NCBI RefSeq assembly: GCF_000009625.1
Contig: NC_002678.2
Location: forward strand, 1,984,001-2,048,000
Direction of reading: 5' to 3'
DNA: 64,000 nucleotides
Source of the DNA: Mesorhizobium japonicum MAFF 303099
GTDB taxonomy: Bacteria; Pseudomonadota; Alphaproteobacteria; Rhizobiales; Rhizobiaceae
The position numbers were made by a program, and so were the translations under genes. Under the pieces are notes generated by a model. The model was not told the DNA's origin. It ran no database searches and saw only the letters and a list, made by a program, of their open reading frames with translations. This document shows, in pieces, positions 28,702 through 36,667 of this stretch (position 1 is the first letter of the stretch; each line of letters starts with the position of its first letter).

Positions 28702-28732
28702 ACTGTAATTGCTCTAGTCACTAGAGCTTCAA
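28702..28732 (-). promoter_or_regulatory. MerR-type promoter with 19-bp spacer and operator
   Basis: Read on the minus strand, TTGAAG (28732-28727) and TACAGT (28707-28702) are separated by exactly 19 bases, the overlong spacer that MerR-family activators correct by bending DNA. The spacer holds the dyad GCTCTAG-TCA-CTAGAGC at 28711-28727. It drives the metal ATPase gene and lies 13 bases before the merR-type gene, so it can also autoregulate that. Confidence 0.85.
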
Positions 28733-28744
28733 GAGGCAAAATGC

Positions 28745-29164
28745 ATGTTTTCGATCGGTGATCTCTCCCGCCGCACCGGGGTCAAGGTGCCGACCATCCG
28801 CTATTACGAGCAGATGGGCCTGGTCGCGGCGCCCGAGCGCTCGGAAGGCAACCAGCGCCGCTATTCCAGGCAAGAGCTGGAACGGCTGGCCTTCATCCGC
28901 CACGCCCGCGACCTTGGCTTTGCCGTCGAGGACATCCGCGCCCTGATCGATCTCAGCGGCCATCCCGAGCAGCCCTGCAGCCATGCCGACCAGATCGCGC
29001 AGGAGCAACTGATTTCCGTGCGCGAAAAAATCGCCCAGCTGAAGCGGCTGGAAACCGAGCTGGAACGCATCGCTTCCTGCCGCGACGGCAAGACGGTCGG
29101 CGACTGCTATGTCATCCGCGCGCTGTCCGACCACGCGCTGTGTGCGGACGAGCACGTCCGATAG
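28745..29164 (+). CDS. MerR-family metal-responsive regulator (ZntR/CadR-like)
   Basis: A 139-residue MerR regulator. The winged helix is at residues 1-70 (MFSIGDLSRRTGVKVPTIRYYEQMGLV, NQRRYSRQEL), then a dimer coiled coil. Metal ligands are likely among C78, H80, C112, C121, H130 and C133; ZntR and CadR use Cys at comparable places. Its promoter site with a 19-bp spacer lies directly upstream, divergent to the ATPase. It should switch on the ATPase when zinc, cadmium or lead is high. Metal specificity is an inference. Confidence 0.9.
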   Translation: MFSIGDLSRRTGVKVPTIRYYEQMGLVAAPERSEGNQRRYSRQELERLAFIRHARDLGFAVEDIRALIDLSGHPEQPCSHADQIAQEQLISVREKIAQLKRLETELERIASCRDGKTVGDCYVIRALSDHALCADEHVR

Positions 29165-29227
29165 CGAAATCCGGTCCGGCGCGGATCTCGGCTTGGGCGC
29201 GTGCCGCTCGTAAGACCAGGAGCAGAC

Positions 29228-30259
29228 ATGGCGAGCACTGTCAGCGATTTCGGCTTGAGCTGCGGCATCTTGCCGGCGGGCGCGCACAATGCGATCACCG
29301 ATGTGCCCGGTGTACGCGTCGGCCATTGCACGCTGCGCAATGGCGACATCAACACCGGCGTGACCGCGATCCTGCCGCATGGCGGAAATCTGTTTCGCAA
29401 GAAGGTGACGGCGGCAAGCCATGTCATCAACGGCTTCGGCAAGACCATCGGCCTGACGCAGGTGCAGGAACTCGGCAGCATCGAAACGCCTGTTCTCTTG
29501 ACCAACACGCTCTCGGTCGGCACCTGCGCCACGACGCTGATCCGCGACGCCATCCGCCAGAACCCGGATATCGGCCGCACCACCGGAACCGTCAATCCGC
29601 TGGTCGGCGAATGCAATGATGGCCCGCTGAACGACATCCAGGCCCTGGCGATATCAGAGGAGCACGCCCTCGCCGCGCTGGCGGACGCGCATGAGGGTGA
29701 GGTCGAACAAGGCAATGTCGGCGCCGGAACGGGAATGACTTGCTTCGGCTTCAAAGGCGGTATCGGTTCGGCGTCCAGAAGAATAGCGCTCGGTGGCGGC
29801 CATCACCTCGGCGTTCTCGTTCTGTCGAATTTCGGCAGACCCGGAGACCTCGTTCTGCCCGATGGGCGCCGGCCGACCTCCGGACAACCGGCCGGGGACG
29901 AGCGCGGCTCGGTCATGATCGTGCTGGCAACCGATTTGCCGCTCGAACACCGCCAGCTTGAAAGGGTAGCGCGCCGCGCCGGAGCCGGCATCGCCAGACT
30001 CGGTTCCTTCTGGGGCCATGGCAGTGGTGACATCGCCATCGCCTTCAGCACCGGCAATCTGGTCGACCACGATGAAAGCCGCGACCTGGTGCCCCTGCTC
30101 GCGCTCAACGAGGCGCGCATCGACATCCTGTTTCGCGCGGCGGCGGAAGCGACGCAGGAGGCGGTGTTGAACTCCATGCTGTCCGCCGAGGCCTTCACCG
30201 GCAGGGCCGGCAAGCATCGCGCATCGCTGGCCGACTGGCTACGCGATCAGCAACGTTAA
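29228..30259 (+). CDS. P1-family aminopeptidase (DmpA/BapA-type)
   Basis: A 343-residue self-processing N-terminal-nucleophile peptidase of family S58. Key stretches are ITDVPGVRVGHCTL, the substrate loop TGVTAILPHGGN, and the autocleavage site GSVMIVLATDLPL with Gly227-Ser228; cleavage there would free the catalytic serine and give alpha and beta subunits. DmpA acts on D- and L-aminopeptides, BapA on beta-peptides. No signal peptide is seen. The ATG at 29228 has AGGAG 5 bases upstream. It stands downstream of merR on the same strand but is probably separate. Confidence 0.87.
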   Translation: MASTVSDFGLSCGILPAGAHNAITDVPGVRVGHCTLRNGDINTGVTAILPHGGNLFRKKVTAASHVINGFGKTIGLTQVQELGSIETPVLLTNTLSVGTCATTLIRDAIRQNPDIGRTTGTVNPLVGECNDGPLNDIQALAISEEHALAALADAHEGEVEQGNVGAGTGMTCFGFKGGIGSASRRIALGGGHHLGVLVLSNFGRPGDLVLPDGRRPTSGQPAGDERGSVMIVLATDLPLEHRQLERVARRAGAGIARLGSFWGHGSGDIAIAFSTGNLVDHDESRDLVPLLALNEARIDILFRAAAEATQEAVLNSMLSAEAFTGRAGKHRASLADWLRDQQR

Positions 30260-30260
30260 G

Positions 30261-30364
30261 GCATGTCACCGAAAAGTGACCTCGGTTTGGGGGGCGACAT
30301 GCATAAAAACAAAGACCTGAAGCGCGTCGCATGAAGCCATTTCGATGCGACACGCTTTAAAGCG
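30261..30364. repeat. Short palindromic intergenic repeat (second type), copy 2
   Basis: About 104 bp between two genes. The left half carries GCATGTCACCGAAAAGTGAC and GACATGCATAAAAACAAAG and corresponds to the element at 18222-18287 in reverse. The right half is a hairpin AAGCGCGTCGCAT/ATGCGACACGCTTT at about 30320-30358. The minus-strand gene stop is only 3 bases beyond it. Confidence 0.65.
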
Positions 30365-30366
30365 TT

Positions 30367-30924
30367 CTACAACTCGATCTGGAACCGCAAACTCTCCACC
30401 CCGCCATAGGCGGCATCCTCGAAGAAGCGTTCGACCAGCCTGCCGCCATTGGCCAGGATCACCTTGTGCGAGGCCGGATTGCCAGGCTTGGCGGTGACCT
30501 CGACATAGGGCAGCCCGACCGCCCTCGCCTCGTCCAGCATCAGCCGCAAGGCCTGCGTGGCATAGCCGCGCCGTCGCTTCCATGGCACCACCGCATAGCC
30601 GATATGGCCAAGCACATGCGAGGGCAGTTCCGCCGTGCCCTTCTGCCAGCGAAAGCCGATAGACCCCGACGCCTCGCCATCCCAGATCCAGCGGCGGAAG
30701 CCCGGCAAGCGCGCCACTTGCGTGCCGTCGGGCAAGGTGATCGGGCCACCCCTGGCCTCGGGGTCATCGAGGCTGGCCAGGAAGGCGACCGGATCCTGCT
30801 CTATCGCCGCCAACTGCTCGCGCGTCGCCTCCTGGAGCCGGACATTGTCCGGCGACCAGCCGCGTTCGAGCGCGGCCTTGTAGGATGGCAGATGTTCAAG
30901 CGCGGGTTTGACGATCTCGACCAT
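30367..30924 (-). CDS. GNAT-family N-acetyltransferase
   Basis: A 185-residue protein of the acetyltransferase-3 type (RimJ/RimL-like). The acetyl-CoA loop is near residues 115-120, KRRRGYATQALRLMLDEA, with a typical GHIGYAVVPWKRRRG strand-turn; a substrate segment YVEVTAKPGNPASHKVILANGG follows, and a conserved GFRW motif precedes it. The ATG at 30924 gives a family-like N-terminus; the ribosome site is weak. Substrate unknown. A repeat element follows its stop codon, and a divergent L,D-transpeptidase gene lies 257 bases away. Confidence 0.85.
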   Translation of the reverse strand: MVEIVKPALEHLPSYKAALERGWSPDNVRLQEATREQLAAIEQDPVAFLASLDDPEARGGPITLPDGTQVARLPGFRRWIWDGEASGSIGFRWQKGTAELPSHVLGHIGYAVVPWKRRRGYATQALRLMLDEARAVGLPYVEVTAKPGNPASHKVILANGGRLVERFFEDAAYGGVESLRFQIEL

Positions 30925-31181
30925 GATCCATGCATAACTATGGCCAGCGCGGCGCTCAAGCCACCTGGAAGCGGATCTCGCCTCGTTCGGAGACATCGGC
31001 CGCAAGCCTTGGACCAGCATCCCGGTCTATGGGCGGTGCGCGCGCCGGCCCCGGTTCTTCGTGCGGATTTGCGGGCGCGCTAAACAAGATGTGTTTCGCC
31101 GATTGCCGCGAGACATTTTATGATTGATTGCGGATATAACACCGCAACGATTCGCATGGCTTCGGCAGGAGAATTGAACAG

Positions 31182-32180
31182 GTGCGGTTGAGATTTTTCC
31201 CTCTGGGTATAGTCGTCACCCTCAGCCTTCTTGTCATCGTCATTGCGTTGACCGCGACGGTCCGGTCCAATGCCGCGCCCTCGGCCATCCCGGCCTGGCT
31301 GCAGGCGCATGTCGGCGACAGCGACGGCCAGATCTCGACCGTGGTGCTGGAGCGGGCGCGGGGGCTCTACCTGAAAAAGGTGGCGCAAGGCGCGGTCAGG
31401 AACCCCTGCTATTTCGCCATGGATGCGACGCGTCCCGGCGACATGGGCAACGGCGTGCTCGGGCGCCGGTACTACGTCATCTGCGAGGCCAGCCAATCGT
31501 TTCGCGCCATCTCGTCGGGTCACGGCGGCGGCCGGAATCTCAAAGGCACGGTCGATTTTTCAAACGGCAGGCGGTGCTCCAAGAACTTCGGCAATGCCAT
31601 GGATTCGGAACTGACAGCCGGCGGCGCCTACATGACCAGCGAGGCGAAAACATCCTTCAAGGGTTTTTATCGCACCGGTGCGAAACGGGACGTGGCTTTC
31701 CAGCGCACCTTCATCCAGTTTGACGGCGAAGGCGAAGCCGCCAATGCCAGGCAGCGGGTGATCGGCGGCCATGCGGCGCAGGTGCTGCGCGGCATGTGCA
31801 TGCGCAAAAGCCCCAACAGCTCGTACGCCGACCATGATGGCCTGGTGCCGTTCGGCAAGCTTGTCGACTATGCCGGCGGCCGCAGCAATGGCTGCACCAG
31901 CTGGTCGCCAACGGATGCGCAGCAGATCATCGCGATGGTGAAGGACGATCCGACGACGCTCTACATCTATCCGGAATCGCGCGACATCGCCGCCGTCGCG
32001 CAGGCGGCAAAAAGCCATTCGCCATCGGGCGAAGCACCCTATTGGAACGCATCGTGCCTGAAGGAAATCGGCGCGCCGAAATTCTGGCCGCGCAAAACCC
32101 TCGAACCGATCATAGCGCAATACAAGCAGGACCACCCGGCACCGCCACCGCAGCCAATGCCGATGTGCAAGGGGCCGTGA
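31182..32180 (+). CDS. Murein L,D-transpeptidase catalytic-domain protein
   Basis: A 332-residue exported protein of the YkuD_2 group. Residues 1-32 form a signal peptide or anchor (VVTLSLLVIVIALTA). The catalytic domain spans about 70-265, with the cysteine active site RSNGCTSW (C238) and the upstream HAAQVLRGMCMR segment in place of the usual HG. Such enzymes form 3-3 crosslinks or attach lipoproteins to peptidoglycan. The GTG start has GGCAGGAG about 10 bases upstream. A Pro-rich tail ends the protein. The histidine of the catalytic pair is probably in IGGH near residue 197. Confidence 0.85.
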   Translation: MRLRFFPLGIVVTLSLLVIVIALTATVRSNAAPSAIPAWLQAHVGDSDGQISTVVLERARGLYLKKVAQGAVRNPCYFAMDATRPGDMGNGVLGRRYYVICEASQSFRAISSGHGGGRNLKGTVDFSNGRRCSKNFGNAMDSELTAGGAYMTSEAKTSFKGFYRTGAKRDVAFQRTFIQFDGEGEAANARQRVIGGHAAQVLRGMCMRKSPNSSYADHDGLVPFGKLVDYAGGRSNGCTSWSPTDAQQIIAMVKDDPTTLYIYPESRDIAAVAQAAKSHSPSGEAPYWNASCLKEIGAPKFWPRKTLEPIIAQYKQDHPAPPPQPMPMCKGP

Positions 32181-32220
32181 GGTCCGCTCCACAGCAGACC
32201 CCACGGGAGCAAACCTTCGG

Positions 32221-33012
32221 TCAGCGCAAGAAATCGAGCACGGCCTCCATGAACTCCGCCGGATACTCCACGTTCGACAGGTGGACCGCGGGCAGGACAA
32301 CCAGCTTCGCGCCGGCCACGGCTGCCGCGATCAGTTCGCTGTGGCTGGCCGCCGTCACCGTGTCATGCTCGCCGGCGATCACCAATGTCGGCCGGTTGAT
32401 CAGTGCGACAGTGCGGCGAAGATCGGCATCGCGAACGGCGGCGAACAGGCCAGCCAAGCCTTGCCGGTCGATAGCGAGCAGCATCATGCGAAATTCCTCG
32501 ATGACCGGTTCGTTGGCCGCCACCATCCGCGCGGGGAACCAGTTGTTGAGGAAGATTTCGGCGGTTTCAGCCATGTCCGGCGCCTGCCGGACAACGGCAA
32601 TCCGCTCGTCGAAATAGCTTGCCGGCGCCAGATGAGACGAGGTGTTGCTCAGGATCAGCCGGTCGATCCGCTCCGGCGCGTGGATGCCGAGCCATTGCCC
32701 GACGAAGCCGCCCAGCGACAGGCCAAGGAAATGCACGCGCCCAAGACCGAGTGCATCGAGCAGCTCGATCACATCGCGGCCAAGCCGGTCGAGCGAATAG
32801 GCACCGACCGGGGCGCTTGACCCGCCATGGCCGCGAAAGTCGTAGCGCAGGACGCGGAAATGCCTGGACAACTCGTCGGCCTGCCCGTCCCACATGTGCA
32901 GCGTGGTGCCGATGGAGTTCGATAGCACCAGCACCGGCTTTGCGGCATCGCCATCGAAACGGTAGGCGATGCGCGTGCCGTCGCCGACAGTCACGAAATT
33001 CAGCTCACTCAT
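32221..33012 (-). CDS. 3-oxoadipate enol-lactonase-like hydrolase (PcaD family)
   Basis: A 263-residue alpha/beta hydrolase very close in pattern to PcaD, which hydrolyses 3-oxoadipate enol-lactone in aromatic degradation. It shows LVLSNSIGTTLHMWD, RYDFRGHGGSSAP, the nucleophile GLSLGG (S99) and QWLGIHAPERIDRLILSNTSSHL. The acid lies in GEHDTVT and the histidine in AVHLSNVE. PcaD usually has GLSMGG here. AAGGAC precedes the ATG. No other pca gene is nearby, so the true substrate may be another lactone. A divergent LysR gene lies 100 bases away. Confidence 0.83.
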   Translation of the reverse strand: MSELNFVTVGDGTRIAYRFDGDAAKPVLVLSNSIGTTLHMWDGQADELSRHFRVLRYDFRGHGGSSAPVGAYSLDRLGRDVIELLDALGLGRVHFLGLSLGGFVGQWLGIHAPERIDRLILSNTSSHLAPASYFDERIAVVRQAPDMAETAEIFLNNWFPARMVAANEPVIEEFRMMLLAIDRQGLAGLFAAVRDADLRRTVALINRPTLVIAGEHDTVTAASHSELIAAAVAGAKLVVLPAVHLSNVEYPAEFMEAVLDFLR

Positions 33013-33112
33013 GATGAAAGTCCTTCTGGAACGTTGAATGAGGCGGAACGTAGTCGCGACGAGCTTTTGTTGATATTACAAAGATAGGACAAACTCAGTA
33101 GTCAAAGCTGAC

Positions 33113-34036
33113 ATGGCCGAATTCACCTTGCACGATTTGCAGTGCTTCGATGCGGTGATCCGCACCGGCGGCTTTCAGCCGGCGGCGGCGCTGCTGCACC
33201 GCTCGCACCCGGCGGTGTTCGCCGCCGTCGCCAAGCTCGAACGACAGCTCGATCTCGTTCTCCTGGATCGCAGCGGCTATCGTGTGCGCCCGACCGAGGC
33301 GGGGCTATCGTTCCACCGCCGGGCGCAATCGCTGCTGCGCGAACTGGACGGCCTGCGCGTCCATGCCGCCCAGCTCTCGATGGGCGAGGAAAGCGAAATC
33401 CACGTCGTGATCGGCGACCTCTGCCCACGGCCGCAGGCGCTGGGCATGCTCGGACGGTTCTTCGCCCAATGCCCGGGCACGCGCCTGCATCTGCATTTCG
33501 AAGCCGTCGGCGGCCCTCGGGAGCGGCTTTTCGATGACGAGGCCGACCTGATCCTGCACTGGATCGACAAGGGCGATGCGCGGGTGGAATGGATCGATCT
33601 GTGCAAGGTGCCGTTCATTCCCGTGGCGGCGCCAGGCTTTTTGCCCGAGCGCCTCACGCAGCCGATCACGCTGGACCAGATGCAGGCGCTCACCCAATGC
33701 GTCATGCGCGACACCGCCCGCCATTCGCCTCGGCAGGACTACTTCATGGTCGAAGGCGCGCCGCAATGCCTGGTGCCCGACCAGGGCATGAAGAAGGAGA
33801 TCATCCTGCAAGGTCTCGGCTGGGGCCACCTGCCCCACTTCCTGATCGAGGAAGAATTGCACGATGGACGCCTGCGCTCCATCGCCGGCCGCCACATGCC
33901 TGGCCGCACCGACGAGCTGGTGGTGGCGCGCCGCCGCGACCGGCCGCATGGGCCGATCGCCAACCGGCTATGGGATCACATCCAGCAGGAGGCGCCGGCC
34001 TTGCGCCTCGCATTGGAGCCTCGGAAAATCGCCTGA
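33113..34036 (+). CDS. LysR-family regulator
   Basis: A 307-residue LysR protein with winged helix at 5-65 (LHDLQCFDAVIRTGGFQPAAALLHRSHPAVFAAVAKLE). It is divergent from the PcaD-like hydrolase, its most likely target. A weak dyad TTTTGT-N6-TACAAA at 33065-33082 lies in the shared intergenic region and could be its binding site. The effector domain has unusual features such as HLHFEAVGGPRERLF and a C-terminal extension rich in Arg. No strong ribosome site was seen; start is by family fit. Confidence 0.85.
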   Translation: MAEFTLHDLQCFDAVIRTGGFQPAAALLHRSHPAVFAAVAKLERQLDLVLLDRSGYRVRPTEAGLSFHRRAQSLLRELDGLRVHAAQLSMGEESEIHVVIGDLCPRPQALGMLGRFFAQCPGTRLHLHFEAVGGPRERLFDDEADLILHWIDKGDARVEWIDLCKVPFIPVAAPGFLPERLTQPITLDQMQALTQCVMRDTARHSPRQDYFMVEGAPQCLVPDQGMKKEIILQGLGWGHLPHFLIEEELHDGRLRSIAGRHMPGRTDELVVARRRDRPHGPIANRLWDHIQQEAPALRLALEPRKIA

Positions 34037-34119
34037 GAGGTAGCGAGCGCGCACTGGAGCGGACTGGCAAGCCCTAAAGCCTGTCACGATCCGGCCTTTC
34101 GACGGTTGCAGGCCGCCGG

Positions 34120-34827
34120 CTACGGCACCTGCGTGATGCTGCCGCTGCCTCTGACCTGCGACCGCCGCATGGTCGGGTGCCCATAGAGATCGACGTCACC
34201 GCTGCCGGAAATCGACACATCCGCATCCGCCTGTGCGGTAACCTCCGCGTCGCCGCTGCCGCGGATCTCGACCTGCGCGGATTGGGCGATCAGGTCTTTG
34301 AGCCGCCCCGAGCCCGAACCGGAGATCTCCAGATCGACCGTTTGGGTCGTTCCGGTGGCGACCACGCTGCCGCTGCCGCGAATGTTCAGCCGTAGCTCGC
34401 GCTGGTTGACCTGCGGCAGGGCAAGCTCGCCACTGCCGACCAGTCTCCAGTCCGAAATCACCGGCCCCGACACGGTGACGTCGAGCCGGGGCGAGAACCA
34501 GCCCGTCTCACAATCCAGGCTGAGTTGGCTGCCCTCCATGCGCACATGATCGATCAGCGTGGAATCGCCGCTGACGACAGCTTCGGCCTTGTCGCCCGGC
34601 TGGTAACGGACCGAAGCCGGCAAAGCGATGGTGAAGCTGTCATTGGCGCTGAACGGCAGCGTTACTTCCTTTCTGACGGATGTGATCGCGCCGCAGGTGG
34701 ATTGGCCGCTGATCCACGAGCCCCCCGCATTGACCCAATCCGGCCCGGCAAGCCCGATGCCAACGGCCAAAAACAGGGCAGCGCCGACCAACCCGGCTGT
34801 CGCGACAAATGCCAGTTTTCCAGTCAT
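34120..34827 (-). CDS. GIN-domain (DUF2807) exported protein
   Basis: A 235-residue protein with a signal peptide-like N-terminus (MTGKLAFVATAGLVGAALFLAVGIGLA) and a head GIN domain (PF10988), a beta-helix-type fold. Repeated Ser-Gly turns are obvious: LVGSGELALPQVN, RGSGSVVATG, SGSGSGRLKDL, RGSGDAEVTAQ, SGSGDVDLYG. GIN proteins are thought to sense or bind envelope or secreted polymers. It is the last gene of an operon with a PadR regulator and a HAAS-domain protein. AAGGAAA precedes the ATG. The sequence-repeat structure is seen; role is inferred. Confidence 0.83.
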   Translation of the reverse strand: MTGKLAFVATAGLVGAALFLAVGIGLAGPDWVNAGGSWISGQSTCGAITSVRKEVTLPFSANDSFTIALPASVRYQPGDKAEAVVSGDSTLIDHVRMEGSQLSLDCETGWFSPRLDVTVSGPVISDWRLVGSGELALPQVNQRELRLNIRGSGSVVATGTTQTVDLEISGSGSGRLKDLIAQSAQVEIRGSGDAEVTAQADADVSISGSGDVDLYGHPTMRRSQVRGSGSITQVP

Positions 34828-34875
34828 GATCCGTTTCCTTCAACGTGATGACGAATTGCAAGCGCTTGGCAGCGC

Positions 34876-35442
34876 TCAATCGGAGCTGCGGTCGGCTTGC
34901 GCGATACGGGAATGCAGTCGGGCATAGCGCCCGACAACCCGTATGCCCGCGCCCATGCCCAGCAACAGCAAGGCGCCGCCGCCAAGGAAGCCGCTCACCA
35001 GTCCGGCGCCGATGAAGAGGCGTCCCAGCGTGAGCGAGAAGGCAGTGCCCGGCTCGAACAGCAGCGTGGTGAGAATGGTCTTGATGCCGAGCACGCCGAT
35101 GGCGACGAGCGTGATGCCAAGCCCGAGCGCAAGCACGACCGCCGTGATGAGCAGCGGCAACAGGAAGACGATGTCGACGAAGGCAAGGCCGGCCAGGGCG
35201 ATCGTCGCCGCCAGCATGTTCGACACGCTCCAATGCGCTTCGAAACGGCGCAGACCCGCCTCGGCGCGCAACTCGCGGGCGATCCTTGTCGGATCACCGA
35301 GCGCCGCCGCGACCTCCGCTTCGCCGCGGCCCGAGGCATCGGCGAAATGGGCGGCATAGTCGCCAACAATATCCTCGATCTCCCGCGGCGGCAGGCCGGC
35401 AAGTCCCTGTCTCAGCGTGCGCAAGAAGGCGTCCCTGGTCAT
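34876..35442 (-). CDS. HAAS/DUF1700-domain membrane protein
   Basis: A 188-residue protein. The N-terminal 70 residues match the HAAS/DUF1700 helical domain (DAFLRTLRQGLAGLPPREIEDIVGDYAAHFADA, then EAEVAAALGDPTRIARELRAEA), and the rest has four hydrophobic segments. HAAS proteins are commonly encoded right after PadR-type regulators and are believed to bind them at the membrane and relieve repression. The start overlaps the padR stop by 4 bases (ATGA), and the GIN-domain gene follows. Confidence 0.85.
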   Translation of the reverse strand: MTRDAFLRTLRQGLAGLPPREIEDIVGDYAAHFADASGRGEAEVAAALGDPTRIARELRAEAGLRRFEAHWSVSNMLAATIALAGLAFVDIVFLLPLLITAVVLALGLGITLVAIGVLGIKTILTTLLFEPGTAFSLTLGRLFIGAGLVSGFLGGGALLLLGMGAGIRVVGRYARLHSRIAQADRSSD

Positions 35443-35765
35443 GGCAAATCCTCGAGAAGTCTATCGACGGCCCCCGCGAAGGAGCGCCAGTCGCGGCGAT
35501 GGGCTTCGAAAGCCTGCTGGCCGAGCGGCGTGAGCCGGTAATATTTGCGCGGCGGCCCGCTGCTCGACTCGACGAGGCGGGTGGCCACCAACCCGTCATT
35601 CTGCATCCGGCGCATCAGGGGATAGATCGTGCCCTCCCCCATGTTGACCGCGGCGACCAGCGTGCTGGCGATCTCATAGCCATAGCTCTCACCCCGCGAC
35701 AGCACGGCCAGAACGCACAGATCAAGCGCGCCTTTTCGCAACTGGACGAGGATGGAATCGGTCAT
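35439..35765 (-). CDS. PadR-family regulator
   Basis: A 108-residue compact PadR repressor. The winged helix is LDLCVLAVLSRGESYGYEIASTLVAAV, with MGEGTIYPLMRRMQNDGLV as the wing, then RKYYRLTPLGQQAFE and a short dimer helix. The ATG at 35765 has GAGG about 8 bases upstream; the longer frame adds 17 unconserved residues. Its 3' end overlaps the HAAS gene by 4 bases. It most likely represses its own operon through the palindrome directly upstream. Confidence 0.88.
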   Translation of the reverse strand: MTDSILVQLRKGALDLCVLAVLSRGESYGYEIASTLVAAVNMGEGTIYPLMRRMQNDGLVATRLVESSSGPPRKYYRLTPLGQQAFEAHRRDWRSFAGAVDRLLEDLP

Positions 35766-35786
35766 GGCAGGCCTCGACTTCGAGAC

Positions 35787-35815
35787 CTGTATATAGCATG
35801 CTACCTGTTTATGCA
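35787..35815. promoter_or_regulatory. Candidate PadR operator
   Basis: Perfect 10-bp palindrome TAGCATGCTA at 35794-35803, flanked by ACCTGTATA on the left and ACCTGTTTATG on the right, 29 bases before the padR start. It is the only clear dyad in the 181-base gap 35766-35946, which otherwise shows no gene. Confidence 0.5.
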
Positions 35816-35946
35816 AGGTAGTGAGTTGGAGCGACCTCCGCCATCGTGCTCATGCCGATTCCGCGCGGAGCTGGATGGTGCGGAAATCCCGATTGGGACG
35901 AGAAACTCGCTAACTCATTGCCAGGATGACGGTGGCGGGAAAAGCC

Positions 35947-36396
35947 CTACTGCAGCAGCCCTTTGACGATCCCGCTGGCCTTGCCGAAATCCATCTGGCC
36001 GGCATATTTCTGCTTCAGCGCAGCGATCACCTTGCCCATGTCCTTCTGGCTGGCCGCACCCGTCGCCGCGATCGCCTCGCGGGCTGCCGCCGTGATCGCC
36101 GCATCGTCGAGCTGCGTCGGCAGGAAGCCGCGGATGATCTCCATCTCGCCACGCTCCTGTGCGGCCAGTTCCGGGCGCTTGCCGTCTTCGAAGGCCTTGG
36201 CCGATTCCTCGCGCTGCTTCACCATCTTGGCCAGGATCTGCAGGATCTCCTCGTCGCTGGCGGGGTCCTTGCCGGCACCGCGATTGGCGATGTCGCGGTC
36301 ATGGATGGCGGCCTGGATCAGCCGCAGTGTCGGCAGCCGGTGCTTGTCCTGCGCCTTCATCGCGCTCTTCAGGGATTCGGCGATTTTTCCGCGCAT
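35947..36396 (-). CDS. GatB/YqeY-domain protein
   Basis: A 149-residue YqeY-type protein, homologous to the tail domain of GatB (tRNA-dependent amidotransferase). It begins MRGKIAESLKSAMKAQDKHRLPTLRLI and shows the family's FLPTQLDDAAI and ASQKDMGKVIAALKQKYAGQMDFG segments near the end. AGGAGAAG precedes the ATG. YqeY is usually found beside carA and dnaG in alphaproteobacteria; here carA is divergent 271 bases away (36397-36667, with no recognised gene). Its precise role is not known. Confidence 0.9.
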   Translation of the reverse strand: MRGKIAESLKSAMKAQDKHRLPTLRLIQAAIHDRDIANRGAGKDPASDEEILQILAKMVKQREESAKAFEDGKRPELAAQERGEMEIIRGFLPTQLDDAAITAAAREAIAATGAASQKDMGKVIAALKQKYAGQMDFGKASGIVKGLLQ

Positions 36397-36667
36397 CGTG
36401 CTCTTCTCCTACAAACGGCGCGGACCATAACCTCGCCGGGAGCACAAGGCAAATCTCGAGCTGACCGACAAACCACTGATATTGTTCGACGAAATAAATC
36501 AATGCGGGGCCTTGGCTGCATCATTGACCCTTCTGGCACCTTCCCCTATGTACTCGGCCTTGCATAAGACAATGAATTGACGTGCTGAGGCTCGAGAAAT
36601 CGCTGCCACGCCGTTTGCTGCGCGGATGGTCCATCATCGAAGCGCATAGCCTGATAGGAGTGCCGCC

